Positions 54,924 through 62,779 of a stretch of DNA of 64,000 nt are shown here, in pieces (the stretch's first letter is position 1; each line of letters opens with the position of its first letter). This stretch comes from Parabacteroides sp. An277 (GTDB lineage: Bacteria > Bacteroidota > Bacteroidia > Bacteroidales > Tannerellaceae): positions 1 to 64,000 of the forward strand of contig NZ_NFJB01000018.1 of NCBI RefSeq assembly GCF_002159645.1, given 5' to 3'. Both the position numbers and the translations under genes were made by a program. The notes under the pieces are model-generated. The model was given only the letters and a program-made list of their open reading frames with translations, had not been told where the DNA came from and made no database searches.

Positions 54924-55277
54924 TGCTTTTTATGCTATATATTTATCATTTTTTCCTATTTCCTATTCCATCGGAGGCTGGTTTCCTTTCCAGGGAGCCG
55001 TCTTGTCTCTTGTTGTGTGACAAGGCACTAGAAAAGCGTATTCTTGCCTCTTGTTGCGTGACAAGGCACTAGAAAAGCGTATTCTTGCCTCTTGTTGCGT
55101 GGCAAGGCACTAGAATAGCATATTCTTGCTTCTTGTTGCGTGGCAAGGCAACGGAAACAGGGTTTGGAAAAGAGCCCTGTTCATAAATTATTTCCGCCTT
55201 GCATGCGAAAATTCGCCTGCAAAGATAGGGAATATTTCATTTTTAGCTACTTTTGCAAAAATTCAAAACGACAAGCA
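54924..55277. repeat. Gap with tandem array of 41-bp units (array F, 55007-55150)
   Basis: Three and a half units start at 55007, 55048, 55089 and 55130, exactly 41 bp apart. Each holds two dyads whose centres are about 20.5 bp apart: CTTGTTGCGTGACAAG and AGAATAGCATATTCT (or AGAAAAGCGTATTCT). The remaining part of this 354-bp gap between RNase H and aroK (divergent) shows only A/T-rich sequence and, near 55203-55260, possible promoter sequence without a clear -33/-7 pair. Confidence 0.88.
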
Positions 55278-55799
55278 ATGAAACGAATATTCTTGACAGG
55301 TTACATGGGAGCGGGCAAGACGACCGTGGGGCGAAGCCTCGCTGCCGAGCTGGGGCTTTCGTTCATCGACCTGGACCTCTATATCGAAGGGCGTTTCCAT
55401 AAAGAAATCCGCCAAATTTTTGCTGAAAAAGGGGAAGAGGGCTTTCGCGATATCGAACGGCGAATGCTACATGAAGTGGCAGAGTTTGAAGATGTGCTCG
55501 TCTCGACGGGCGGAGGGACGCCCTGCTTTTTTGACAATGCCGCATTTATGAACGCACAAGGGACGACGATATACCTGAAGGTGTCGGTCGACGAACTGGC
55601 GGCACGGCTCGAGACGTGCAAGCAGACGCGCCCCGTCCTCCAGAATCGTTCGGGCGAGGAACTGAAGCTATTCATCGCCGAAAACCTACAGGCGCGCGAG
55701 CCATTCTATCAGCAAGCCCGCGTTATCTTCGACGCAGAGCAGATGACAGGTCCTGAAGACGTGTACCGGATTACCGAGCAATTGAAAGAAATGATTTAA
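55278..55799 (+). CDS. aroK: Shikimate kinase
   Basis: The protein has 173 residues from ATG 55278 (MKRIFLTGYMGAGKTTVGRS); the longer frame upstream runs through array F and is rejected. Walker A is GYMGAGKTTVGRSLA (about 8-22). The shikimate-binding Asp/Arg are in FIDLDLYIEGRFHKEI (about 32-47) and RDIERRML, and the Walker B-like region VLVSTGGGTPCF is at about 75-86. The LID arginine sits in CKQTRPVLQ. It phosphorylates shikimate in the aromatic amino acid pathway. It lies 12 bp before the ald gene, so co-transcription is likely. Confidence 0.94.
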   Translation: MKRIFLTGYMGAGKTTVGRSLAAELGLSFIDLDLYIEGRFHKEIRQIFAEKGEEGFRDIERRMLHEVAEFEDVLVSTGGGTPCFFDNAAFMNAQGTTIYLKVSVDELAARLETCKQTRPVLQNRSGEELKLFIAENLQAREPFYQQARVIFDAEQMTGPEDVYRITEQLKEMI

Positions 55800-55811
55800 A
55801 AAGATACGCGT

Positions 55812-57023
55812 ATGAGAAACACATCCGACAATACTTCCCAATTTTACGTCCCGCAAGAATTGCTGCAGGAACTGGGGAAATTGGGTACGCACCTTTCCAT
55901 CGGCATTCCTAAAGAACGTGCTGCAGGTGAGCGGCGCTTGGCTTTGACGCCCGAAGCCGTCGAGATGCTGGTGAACTATGGGCATCAGGTGCGGGTGGAA
56001 AGCGAAGCCGGGTTGGGTATTAATTATGCTGACAGCCATTTCGCCGAGGCGGGGGCAGAAATGACAGCTTCGCCGGAAAGAGTGTATCAATCGGATGTGA
56101 TTGTGAAGATATTGCCTCCGTTGCCGGAAGAAATCGCCTGGATGAATCCCCGCGCGACGGTCTGCTCCTTTACGCCTCGCCCCTGGTTGAAGCCGGAAGC
56201 TTACCAGCTCTTGATGGCTAAGCGCATCACCGCCTTTGCCTACGAGTTTTGGAGCGACCGTGAACGTCATTTCCAGCCTATCATGAGCGCGATGGCCGAG
56301 ATAGAGGGTTATGCCGCTCTTACGATTGCGGCCGACTTGCTGAGTAATCACCATGGCGGGAAGGGCATCTTGTTAGGAGGCATTGCCGGAGTCTCGCCGG
56401 CCGAGGTGGTTATTATCGGAGCTGGTACCGCCGGGACGAGTGCGGCTCGGGCAGCTATGGCATTGGGCGCGTCGGTAAAGGTGTTCGACGACGACATCGC
56501 GCGGCTCCGGCAGTTACACCGGACATTGGGCGTCTCGGTCTTTGCTTCCAATTTTCATCCGAACGTATTGCGGAATGCGTTCCAGAGTGCGGATGTAGTG
56601 ATTGGCGCGTTGCATAAAGATAACCTTGACCATCATTTCGTTATTGCCGAAGAGTTGATAGCGACGATGAAAAAGGGTTCGCTCATCATCGATCTCCGCG
56701 TGACGCAAGGCGGTTGCTTCGAGACGACCTGTTGTCTTTCGCCCGCCGACCCGGAGATTTTTGAACAGCATGGGGTATTGCATTTCTGTCGCCCGTTTAT
56801 CAGCAACTATGTGGCTCGGACTGCATCGATGGCTTTCAGCAACCTGATGGTGCCGCTCCTTACGCATTTAGGCGATGTCGGGAGTGCACAGAATCTGATA
56901 AAGACCTATCCGAGCTTCAAACGGGGCATTTACCTGTATCAGGGGAAACCGGTGAACGAATACATTTCGAACCGGTTCAATTTACGGTCGAATAATATCG
57001 ACCTCTATTTGACTGCGTTTTAG
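55812..57023 (+). CDS. ald: Alanine dehydrogenase (PntA-like family)
   Basis: The 403-residue protein has an N-terminal catalytic domain (IGIPKERAAGERRLALTPEAV, about 36-56, with the conserved Arg/Lys of the AlaDH/PntA family) and a Rossmann domain with VVIIGAGTAGTSAARAAMALGA (about 199-220). IDLRVTQGGCFETT and VPLLTHLGDVGSAQ are near the end. It is about 30 residues longer at the N-terminus than classical alanine dehydrogenases. It catalyses NAD-linked L-alanine to pyruvate + ammonia. The C-terminus deviates (IYLYQGKPVNEYISNRFN), so it could instead be a PntA-related dehydrogenase with another substrate. Confidence 0.78.
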   Translation: MRNTSDNTSQFYVPQELLQELGKLGTHLSIGIPKERAAGERRLALTPEAVEMLVNYGHQVRVESEAGLGINYADSHFAEAGAEMTASPERVYQSDVIVKILPPLPEEIAWMNPRATVCSFTPRPWLKPEAYQLLMAKRITAFAYEFWSDRERHFQPIMSAMAEIEGYAALTIAADLLSNHHGGKGILLGGIAGVSPAEVVIIGAGTAGTSAARAAMALGASVKVFDDDIARLRQLHRTLGVSVFASNFHPNVLRNAFQSADVVIGALHKDNLDHHFVIAEELIATMKKGSLIIDLRVTQGGCFETTCCLSPADPEIFEQHGVLHFCRPFISNYVARTASMAFSNLMVPLLTHLGDVGSAQNLIKTYPSFKRGIYLYQGKPVNEYISNRFNLRSNNIDLYLTAF

Positions 57024-57071
57024 GCAGGCTTATTTTTTTAATGGTATTAAGTTCAGAAACATATTAATATT

Positions 57072-58925
57072 ATGACAGAACAAACAAAAGTAACGACATT
57101 GGAAAAGGTGGTAGTCCGCTTCTCGGGCGATTCTGGCGACGGGATGCAATTGACCGGTACCATCTTTTCGAACCTGTCTGCCATTTTCGGGAACGAGATT
57201 TCGACTTTCCCCGACTATCCGGCAGAGGTACGGGCACCGCAAGGAACATTGAGCGGTGTGTCCGGTTTCCAGGTTCACTTGGGTTCCAGAAAAATCTTCA
57301 CGCCGGGTGATAAGGCAGACGTGTTAGTCGCCATGAATCCGGCTGCGCTGAAGGTAAACGTAAAGCATTTGAAACCGAATGCGATCGTACTGATTGATAC
57401 GGACTCTTTCAAAAAGACGGATTTGGAGAAAGCGCAGTTCACAACCGACGATTCGTTCCAAGAACTGGGACTGACGCAAGTGCAGGTCGTAGCGGCTCCT
57501 ATCTCGACGATGGTGAAAGATGGGTTGGTTGATTTCGGATTAGACAACAAATCGGCGCTCCGCTGTAAGAACATGTTCGCATTGGGACTCGTATGCTGGC
57601 TGTTCGAGCGTCCGTTGGAAGAGGCGATGCACATGCTCCAGACAAAGTTCGCCAAGAAGCCAGTTATTGCGCAAGCCAATATCAAAGCGTTGACAGACGG
57701 ATATAATTATGGACATAACATCCACGCTTCGGTTTCGACTTACCGCATCGAAAGCAAGAAGGCCGAACCGGGTACGTATATGGACGTGAATGGCAACAAG
57801 GCCACCTCTTACGGCTTGATTGCGGCTGCCGAGAAGGCGGGTTTGCGTCTCTTCTTGGGTAGCTATCCTATCACGCCGGCTACCGATATCTTGCATGAAC
57901 TCTCTAAGCGGAAAGACTTGGGCGTGATTACCGTGCAGGCTGAAGATGAAATCGCGGGTGTTTGTACAGCGATTGGCGCCAGCTTTGCGGGATGTTTGGC
58001 GGCTACGTCGACTTCAGGACCGGGATTGGCGTTGAAGAGCGAGGCGATTGGTTTGGCGGTCATCGCCGAGGTGCCGTTGGTAGTCATCGACGTGCAACGC
58101 GGTGGTCCCTCGACGGGTATGCCTACCAAGTCGGAACAGACCGACCTCATGCAGGCTTTGTATGGACGTAACGGGGAATGCCCTGCCGTCGTAGTAGCGG
58201 CTTCGACTCCGACGGACTGTTTTGATATGGCTTTCTGGGCCGGTAAGCTCGCCGTGGAACACATGACGCCGGTTATCCTCCTCACGGATGCCTTCATAGC
58301 CAATGGTTCGTCGGCTTGGCGTCTGCCGGAGTTAGATAAATATCCTTCTATTACGCCGAATTACGTATCCAACTACCACAGCGACAAACCTTGGAAACCT
58401 TATCGTCGAGACAAGGATACGTTTGTCCGCTATTGGGCGATTCCGGGTACCGAAGGCTTCACGCATCGCTTAGGCGGTCTGGAGAAGGATTATGATACAA
58501 GTGCGATTTCGACGGATCCGCTGAACCACCAGAAGATGGTACAGACGCGCCAGGCGAAGATTGACAAGATAGCCGACTTCATCCCCGACCTGGAAGTGGT
58601 GGGAGACGAGGATGCCGACCTGCTGATTGTCGGGTGGGGTGGCACGTATGGTCACCTCTACGAAGCAATGGAAGACATGCAAGAGACGGGCAAGAAGGTG
58701 GCGTTGGCGCATTTCCGTTTCATCAATCCGTTGCCTAAGAATACGGAAGAGGTCTTGAAGCGCTATAAGAAAGTCGTCGTGGCAGAGCAGAACAACGGTC
58801 AGTTTGCGAATTATCTGCGTAGCAAGATTGATGATTTCAATCCGTATAAGTTTAACCGCATCAAGGGGCAGCCGTTTATCGTGGCCCGCTTGGTCGAAGA
58901 ATTTACGAAAATATGGGAGGCTTAA
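57072..58925 (+). CDS. korA: 2-oxoacid:ferredoxin oxidoreductase, fused gamma/alpha subunit
   Basis: The 617-residue protein joins a gamma domain (about 9-190; VVRFSGDSGDGMQLTGTIFS, PAEVRAPQGTLSGVSGFQVH) to the alpha (TPP pyrimidine) domain (about 230-600; LGSYPITPATDILHELSK, AEDEIAGVCTAIGASFAG, TSTSGPGLALKSEAIG and QRGGPSTGMPTKSEQTDLM). With korB next to it (3 bp apart) it forms the two-subunit oxoacid oxidoreductase of Bacteroidales, which converts 2-oxoglutarate (or a similar oxoacid) and CoA to an acyl-CoA with reduction of ferredoxin. The substrate cannot be fixed from sequence. No ferredoxin-like delta subunit is adjacent. Confidence 0.92.
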   Translation: MTEQTKVTTLEKVVVRFSGDSGDGMQLTGTIFSNLSAIFGNEISTFPDYPAEVRAPQGTLSGVSGFQVHLGSRKIFTPGDKADVLVAMNPAALKVNVKHLKPNAIVLIDTDSFKKTDLEKAQFTTDDSFQELGLTQVQVVAAPISTMVKDGLVDFGLDNKSALRCKNMFALGLVCWLFERPLEEAMHMLQTKFAKKPVIAQANIKALTDGYNYGHNIHASVSTYRIESKKAEPGTYMDVNGNKATSYGLIAAAEKAGLRLFLGSYPITPATDILHELSKRKDLGVITVQAEDEIAGVCTAIGASFAGCLAATSTSGPGLALKSEAIGLAVIAEVPLVVIDVQRGGPSTGMPTKSEQTDLMQALYGRNGECPAVVVAASTPTDCFDMAFWAGKLAVEHMTPVILLTDAFIANGSSAWRLPELDKYPSITPNYVSNYHSDKPWKPYRRDKDTFVRYWAIPGTEGFTHRLGGLEKDYDTSAISTDPLNHQKMVQTRQAKIDKIADFIPDLEVVGDEDADLLIVGWGGTYGHLYEAMEDMQETGKKVALAHFRFINPLPKNTEEVLKRYKKVVVAEQNNGQFANYLRSKIDDFNPYKFNRIKGQPFIVARLVEEFTKIWEA

Positions 58926-58928
58926 ATT

Positions 58929-59939
58929 ATGGAAGGAATAAAATATCAACCGAGTGATTATAAAAGCGACCAGTACGTGCGCTGGTGTCCGGGTTGTGGG
59001 GACCATGCCGTGCTCAATTGCTTGCATAAAGCGATGGCGGAAGTGGGCGTCGCGCCGCATCAGATGGCGGTGATTTCGGGTATCGGATGCTCGTCTCGCT
59101 TGCCTTATTATATGAATACCTATGGGTTCCATACGATTCATGGACGTGGCGCGGCGATTGCGACGGGTGTAAAGACGGCGCGTCCCGACTTGAGCGTCTG
59201 GCTCATCACGGGCGATGGTGATTGCCTGGCTATTGGCGGTAACCATTTCATTCATGCCGTGCGCCGTAACGTCGATTTGAACATTGTCCTCTTCAACAAT
59301 AAGATTTACGGTCTGACGAAAGGGCAGTATTCGCCGACTTCCGACCGGGGCTTCGTCTCGAAGAGTTCGCCTTATGGAACCGTAGAAGATCCGTTTATCC
59401 CGGCCGAGTTGGCGTTGGGTGCGCGGGGCAACTTCTTCGCCCGTGCCATCGACGTGGACTTGAAGAACACCACCGAAATCCTCGCGGCTTCGGCTCGCCA
59501 TAAGGGCGCGGCGGTTACCGAGGTGTTGGTGAATTGCGTCATCTTCAACAATGGCATCCACAAGGCGATTACCGACAAGGAGTTCCGCGCCGACCGCACC
59601 ATCTTCCTCCGCCATGGCGAGAAGATGCTTTTCGGTAAGAACAACGAGAAGGGTATCGTCCTCGATGGCTTGAAGCTGAAGGCCGTGACGATTGGACAGG
59701 ATGGTTACACGATCGACGATGTCCTCGTCCACGACGCTCATTGCAAGGATAATACCTTACACCTGATGCTGGCCATGATGGGTGGCGACCTGCCCGTGGC
59801 GCTCGGCATCATTCGTGATGTAGACGCCCCGACCTACGACGAGGCCGTGCATGAACAACTCCACGAAGTACAGGCCAAGATGCCTGCTCGCACGCTGAGC
59901 GAGTTCCTGCATAGCGGCGAGACGTGGGAGATTAAGTAA
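58929..59939 (+). CDS. korB: 2-oxoacid:ferredoxin oxidoreductase, beta subunit (TPP-binding)
   Basis: The 336-residue partner of the preceding gene has RWCPGCGDHAVLNCLHKAM (about 17-35; Fe-S/TPP Cys pair), SGIGCSSRLPYYM (about 53-65), HGRGAAIATGVK and the TPP/Mg motif ITGDGDCLAIGGNHFIHAVR (about 94-113), with NNKIYGLTKGQYSPTS completing the diphosphate site. The C-terminal part carries the oxoacid- and CoA-contacting loops. A strong hairpin terminator follows 22 bases after the stop. Confidence 0.94.
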   Translation: MEGIKYQPSDYKSDQYVRWCPGCGDHAVLNCLHKAMAEVGVAPHQMAVISGIGCSSRLPYYMNTYGFHTIHGRGAAIATGVKTARPDLSVWLITGDGDCLAIGGNHFIHAVRRNVDLNIVLFNNKIYGLTKGQYSPTSDRGFVSKSSPYGTVEDPFIPAELALGARGNFFARAIDVDLKNTTEILAASARHKGAAVTEVLVNCVIFNNGIHKAITDKEFRADRTIFLRHGEKMLFGKNNEKGIVLDGLKLKAVTIGQDGYTIDDVLVHDAHCKDNTLHLMLAMMGGDLPVALGIIRDVDAPTYDEAVHEQLHEVQAKMPARTLSEFLHSGETWEIK

Positions 59940-59960
59940 ACTCTTTATTATAATGTATAT

Positions 59961-60005
59961 AAGCCCGGAGGACAGCACGATGGCTGCTCCTTCGGGCTTT
60001 GTTTT
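59961..60005 (+). terminator. Terminator of the korAB operon
   Basis: AAGCCCG...CAGC / GCTG...CGGGCTT with inner GAGGA/CTCCTT pairing forms a long stem followed by TGTTTTT. Confidence 0.9.
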
Positions 60006-60051
60006 TGTGTGCCTTTTGTCCTGTCGGCGCTTCGCCACCCGCCTTGTCCTG

Positions 60052-60148
60052 AGTTCATATCCCTATAGGCATATTTTATTATGCCTAAAGAGATATTTTA
60101 TTATCCCTACAGGCATATTTTATTATCTCTGAAGAGATATGAACTACA
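60052..60148. repeat. Tandem array of four 22-bp units with flanking dyad (array G)
   Basis: Units start at 60061, 60083, 60105 and 60127 (for example CCCTATAGGCATATTTTATT plus AT). Dyads such as AGGCATA-TTTTAT-TATGCCT link neighbouring units. The whole array is enclosed by AGTTCATATC (60052-60061) and its inverse GATATGAACT (60136-60145). A short open frame of 67 codons across this stretch is probably spurious. Confidence 0.8.
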
Positions 60149-60187
60149 GATAGGACGGAAGGTAAAGGGCCGCTTTATCTACACGAT

Positions 60188-60231
60188 GTCACCCGTCCTT
60201 TGCAGACGGGTTTATAAACGAGAATCGTTTG
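60188..60231. other. Hairpin and AACGA-GAA-TCGTT palindrome upstream of fabI
   Basis: ACCCGTC-CTTTGCA-GACGGGT (about 60191-60211) is a 7-bp stem without a T-run. It is followed by AAACGAGAATCGTTT (60216-60230), a perfect 6-bp dyad with a 3-base centre that also occurs at 5457 and 19832. Confidence 0.55.
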
Positions 60232-60302
60232 GGTTTATAGCGGAAATCGTCGGCGATTATGCTTATGTTTGCCAGGAAAAGTAGGGGGGAAAGGAAGAGA
60301 TG

Positions 60303-60333
60303 TTGCCCGTATGCCATAAAATGTGTATCTTTG
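60303..60333 (+). promoter_or_regulatory. Promoter of fabI
   Basis: TTG (60303-60305) and TATCTTTG (60326-60333) are 20 bp apart. The ATG is at 60358. Confidence 0.7.
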
Positions 60334-60357
60334 CGCGGATTATTTAAGGTAAAAGTT

Positions 60358-61215
60358 ATGACTCATAATTTATTAAAAGGTAAAAAGGGAATTATTTTTG
60401 GTGCGTTGAACGATAAGTCGATTGCGTGGAAGGTGGCTGAAAAGGCTGTAGAAGAGGGAGCAACGATTACGTTGAGTAATACGGCCATGGCGATTCGGAT
60501 GGGCGATGTCGAGAAGTTAGGCGAACAGCTTCATGCCGAGGTGATTCCAGCGGATGCAACCAGTGTGGAAGATTTGGAAACGGTGTTCAAGCGTTCGATG
60601 GAAGTATTGGGCGGACCGGTGGATTTCGTCCTTCACTCAATCGGCATGAGCCCGAATGTACGCAAGAAACGTACGTATGATGATTTGGATTACGCGATGC
60701 TGTCGAAGACGTTGGATATTTCAGCCATTTCTTTCCATAAGATGCTTCAGACGGCTAAGAAGCTGGATGCGATTGCCGAGTATGGTTCGGTGTTGGCATT
60801 GAGCTATGTGGCTGCCCAGCGTACTTTCTTCGGATACAACGATATGGCAGATGCGAAAAGCCTCTTGGAATCCATCGCGCGTAGTTTTGGTTATATTTAC
60901 GGACGCGAAAAGAACGTGCGTATTAATACGATTTCGCAATCGCCTACGCCTACGACGGCCGGAAGCGGTGTGAAAGGCATGGAGCATTTAATGGATTTTG
61001 CCAATAAGATGAGTCCGTTAGGTAATGCTTCGGCCGATGAATGCGCAGATTATTGCGTGATGATGTTTTCGGATTTTACCCGCAAAGTCACGATGCAAAA
61101 CTTGTATCACGACGGCGGTTTCTCAAGCATGGGTATGAGCCTTCGTGCCATGAACCAGTATAGTAAGAGCCTCGAAGAGTATACCGACGAGAACGGGCAT
61201 ATTATTTATGGTTAA
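60358..61215 (+). CDS. fabI: Enoyl-[acyl-carrier-protein] reductase (NADH)
   Basis: The protein has 285 residues from ATG 60358 (MTHNLLKGKKGIIFGALND). An in-frame extension upstream would precede the promoter and is rejected. It is a short-chain dehydrogenase-like FabI. The cofactor region is GIIFGALNDKSIAWKVAEKA (about 11-30), and VLHSIGMSP gives the typical FabI strand. The catalytic Tyr-x6-Lys is in GYNDMADAKSLLE (about 160-172), followed by RINTISQSPTPTTAGSG. It reduces enoyl-ACP in the last step of fatty acid elongation. It overlaps the next gene by 8 bp. Confidence 0.93.
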   Translation: MTHNLLKGKKGIIFGALNDKSIAWKVAEKAVEEGATITLSNTAMAIRMGDVEKLGEQLHAEVIPADATSVEDLETVFKRSMEVLGGPVDFVLHSIGMSPNVRKKRTYDDLDYAMLSKTLDISAISFHKMLQTAKKLDAIAEYGSVLALSYVAAQRTFFGYNDMADAKSLLESIARSFGYIYGREKNVRINTISQSPTPTTAGSGVKGMEHLMDFANKMSPLGNASADECADYCVMMFSDFTRKVTMQNLYHDGGFSSMGMSLRAMNQYSKSLEEYTDENGHIIYG

Positions 61216-61816
61216 GATTTATCCGGAGAATCCGAATCCGCGAGAGGTGGACAAGGTCGTGCGCACATTGCGCGAGGGAGGTTTGGTGATTTATCCTACC
61301 GATACGGTATATGCCTTGGGATGCGACGCCTTGAATGTGCGTGCCGTAGAGCGTATTTGCCAGATGAAAGGGGTGAATCCGCAAAAGAGTAACCTCTCCA
61401 TCATTTGCTACGACCTTTCCAACCTGAGTGAATATGCGAAGGTAAGCAATGCGGCGTTTAAATTGATGAAGAAGCACTTGCCGGGTCCTTTCACGTTTAT
61501 CTTACCGACAAGTAGCGAATTGCCGAAGATATACAAGAACCGAAAAGAGGTAGGGATTCGTGTACCTGATAATAATATCGTACGGACTATTGTACGTGAA
61601 CTGGGGAATCCGTTGCTTACCATGTCTGTGTATGACCGCGATGAGCAAGAAGCGGAATATTCTACTGACCCGGAGTTGATAGAAGAGAAGTATGGCGGAC
61701 GTGTGGATCTTGTCATCGATGGCGGTTATGGAGGGTTGGAACCTTCGACCGTGGTAGATTGTACGACCGACGACTTCGAAATCCTCCGCCAAGGAAAAGG
61801 TGATTTGTATATATAA
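61208..61816 (+). CDS. Sua5/YciO/YrdC-family protein (threonylcarbamoyladenylate synthase-like)
   Basis: The 202-residue protein has the Sua5/YrdC fold: LREGGLVIYPTDTVYALGCD (about 22-41), ERICQMKGVNPQKSNLSIIC (about 49-68), GPFTFILPTS and the KEVGIRVPDN segment (about 113-122), with a C-terminal STVVDCTTDDFEILRQGKGD. Members make threonylcarbamoyl-AMP for t6A in tRNA (TsaC) or have unknown function (YciO). The order and spacing here are closest to YciO, so t6A synthesis is possible but not certain. Its start overlaps fabI by 8 bp. Confidence 0.88.
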   Translation: MVKIYPENPNPREVDKVVRTLREGGLVIYPTDTVYALGCDALNVRAVERICQMKGVNPQKSNLSIICYDLSNLSEYAKVSNAAFKLMKKHLPGPFTFILPTSSELPKIYKNRKEVGIRVPDNNIVRTIVRELGNPLLTMSVYDRDEQEAEYSTDPELIEEKYGGRVDLVIDGGYGGLEPSTVVDCTTDDFEILRQGKGDLYI

Positions 61817-61835
61817 TATATAAGGTATAGAAACC

Positions 61836-62726
61836 ATGAAATGGAGAATGATTGTAAGCGCCCTCTTGTGCGCGTGTTTGCTAGCCTCTTGTGGAGGAAA
61901 GAAAGCGAAGACACAAGAATCGCCTGTTTCGGATAAGAAAGTGCAAATCGAATGGGCTACGTTTAACATTCGGTACGACAATCCGGGCGATAGTTTGAAT
62001 AATTGGAAATACCGTAAGGATACGGTATGCAAGTTCATCTTGGAAAAACAGTTGGATATTGTCGGTATGCAAGAAGTATTGCACAATCAGCTGGAAGATT
62101 TGAAGGCGGGATTGCCTAACTTTGCCGAAGTAGGCGTAGGGCGCGACGATGGGAAGACAGCCGGTGAGTATGCTCCATTGTTCTATCGCGCGGATAAGTT
62201 TGAACTTTTGGATAGCAATACGTTTTGGCTTTCGCAATATCCGGATAGCGTAGGATTTATTGGTTGGGATGGAGCTTGTACGCGTATTGCTACGTGGGCG
62301 AAGTTGAAGGATAAAGCGACAGGCAAAGTGTTTATGGCTATCAATACGCATTTTGACCATGTAGGTGTAGAGGCACGTCGGCAAGGGGCTTTATTGATTA
62401 TTCAACGCATCAAAGATATTGTAGGAAACCAACCGGCCGTGGTGACGGGCGATTTTAATGTAAACGACCAATCGGAAGCTTATCAGACCATGACGACGAA
62501 CGAGTTTGTCTTGAAAGATGCTTATAAGATGACCGATAAAAAGAGTGGTCCTGCTTATACGTTCCATGATTTCGGACGTGTCCCGGTAGATGAGCGTGAG
62601 AAGATTGATTTCATCTTCGTTACACCTCAAATAAAGGTTCTGAATACGGAAATTGCGCAAAACCCGGAGACGAAAACGGGATATTTGAGCGATCATAATC
62701 CGCATATCGCCCTGCTCGAGTTCTAA
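61836..62726 (+). CDS. Endonuclease/exonuclease/phosphatase-family lipoprotein
   Basis: The 296-residue protein has a lipoprotein signal (CLLASC, Cys about 19). The EEP catalytic residues are all visible: Asn in TFNIRYDNPGD (about 45), Glu in IVGMQEVLHN (about 80), His in NTHFDHVG (about 170), Asp/Asn in VTGDFNVNDQSEA (about 205-217), Asp in EKIDFIFV and the final SDHNPH. This fold cleaves phosphodiesters (DNA, inositol phosphates, sphingomyelin and others). A lipid-anchored extracytoplasmic member is typical of Bacteroidales; the substrate is unknown. It follows the YciO-like gene by 19 bp, probably in the same operon. Confidence 0.9.
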   Translation: MKWRMIVSALLCACLLASCGGKKAKTQESPVSDKKVQIEWATFNIRYDNPGDSLNNWKYRKDTVCKFILEKQLDIVGMQEVLHNQLEDLKAGLPNFAEVGVGRDDGKTAGEYAPLFYRADKFELLDSNTFWLSQYPDSVGFIGWDGACTRIATWAKLKDKATGKVFMAINTHFDHVGVEARRQGALLIIQRIKDIVGNQPAVVTGDFNVNDQSEAYQTMTTNEFVLKDAYKMTDKKSGPAYTFHDFGRVPVDEREKIDFIFVTPQIKVLNTEIAQNPETKTGYLSDHNPHIALLEF

Positions 62727-62779
62727 AGGCAAAGGCTTGGCGTTTTTCATTATTCATTTTTAATTGTTCATTGGATCGA

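Noticed and set aside
54267-55031. 254-codon plus-strand frame over the RNase H gene
   Set aside because: The minus strand has the complete viroplasmin and RNase H motifs; the plus frame ends in array F.
58470-59741. 423-codon open frame antisense to korA/korB
   Set aside because: Shadow of two conserved genes; composition is Arg/His-rich as expected for antisense of such genes.
60081-60284. 67-codon frame upstream of fabI
   Set aside because: It is formed largely by array G and the palindrome at 60217; no ribosome site or domain.
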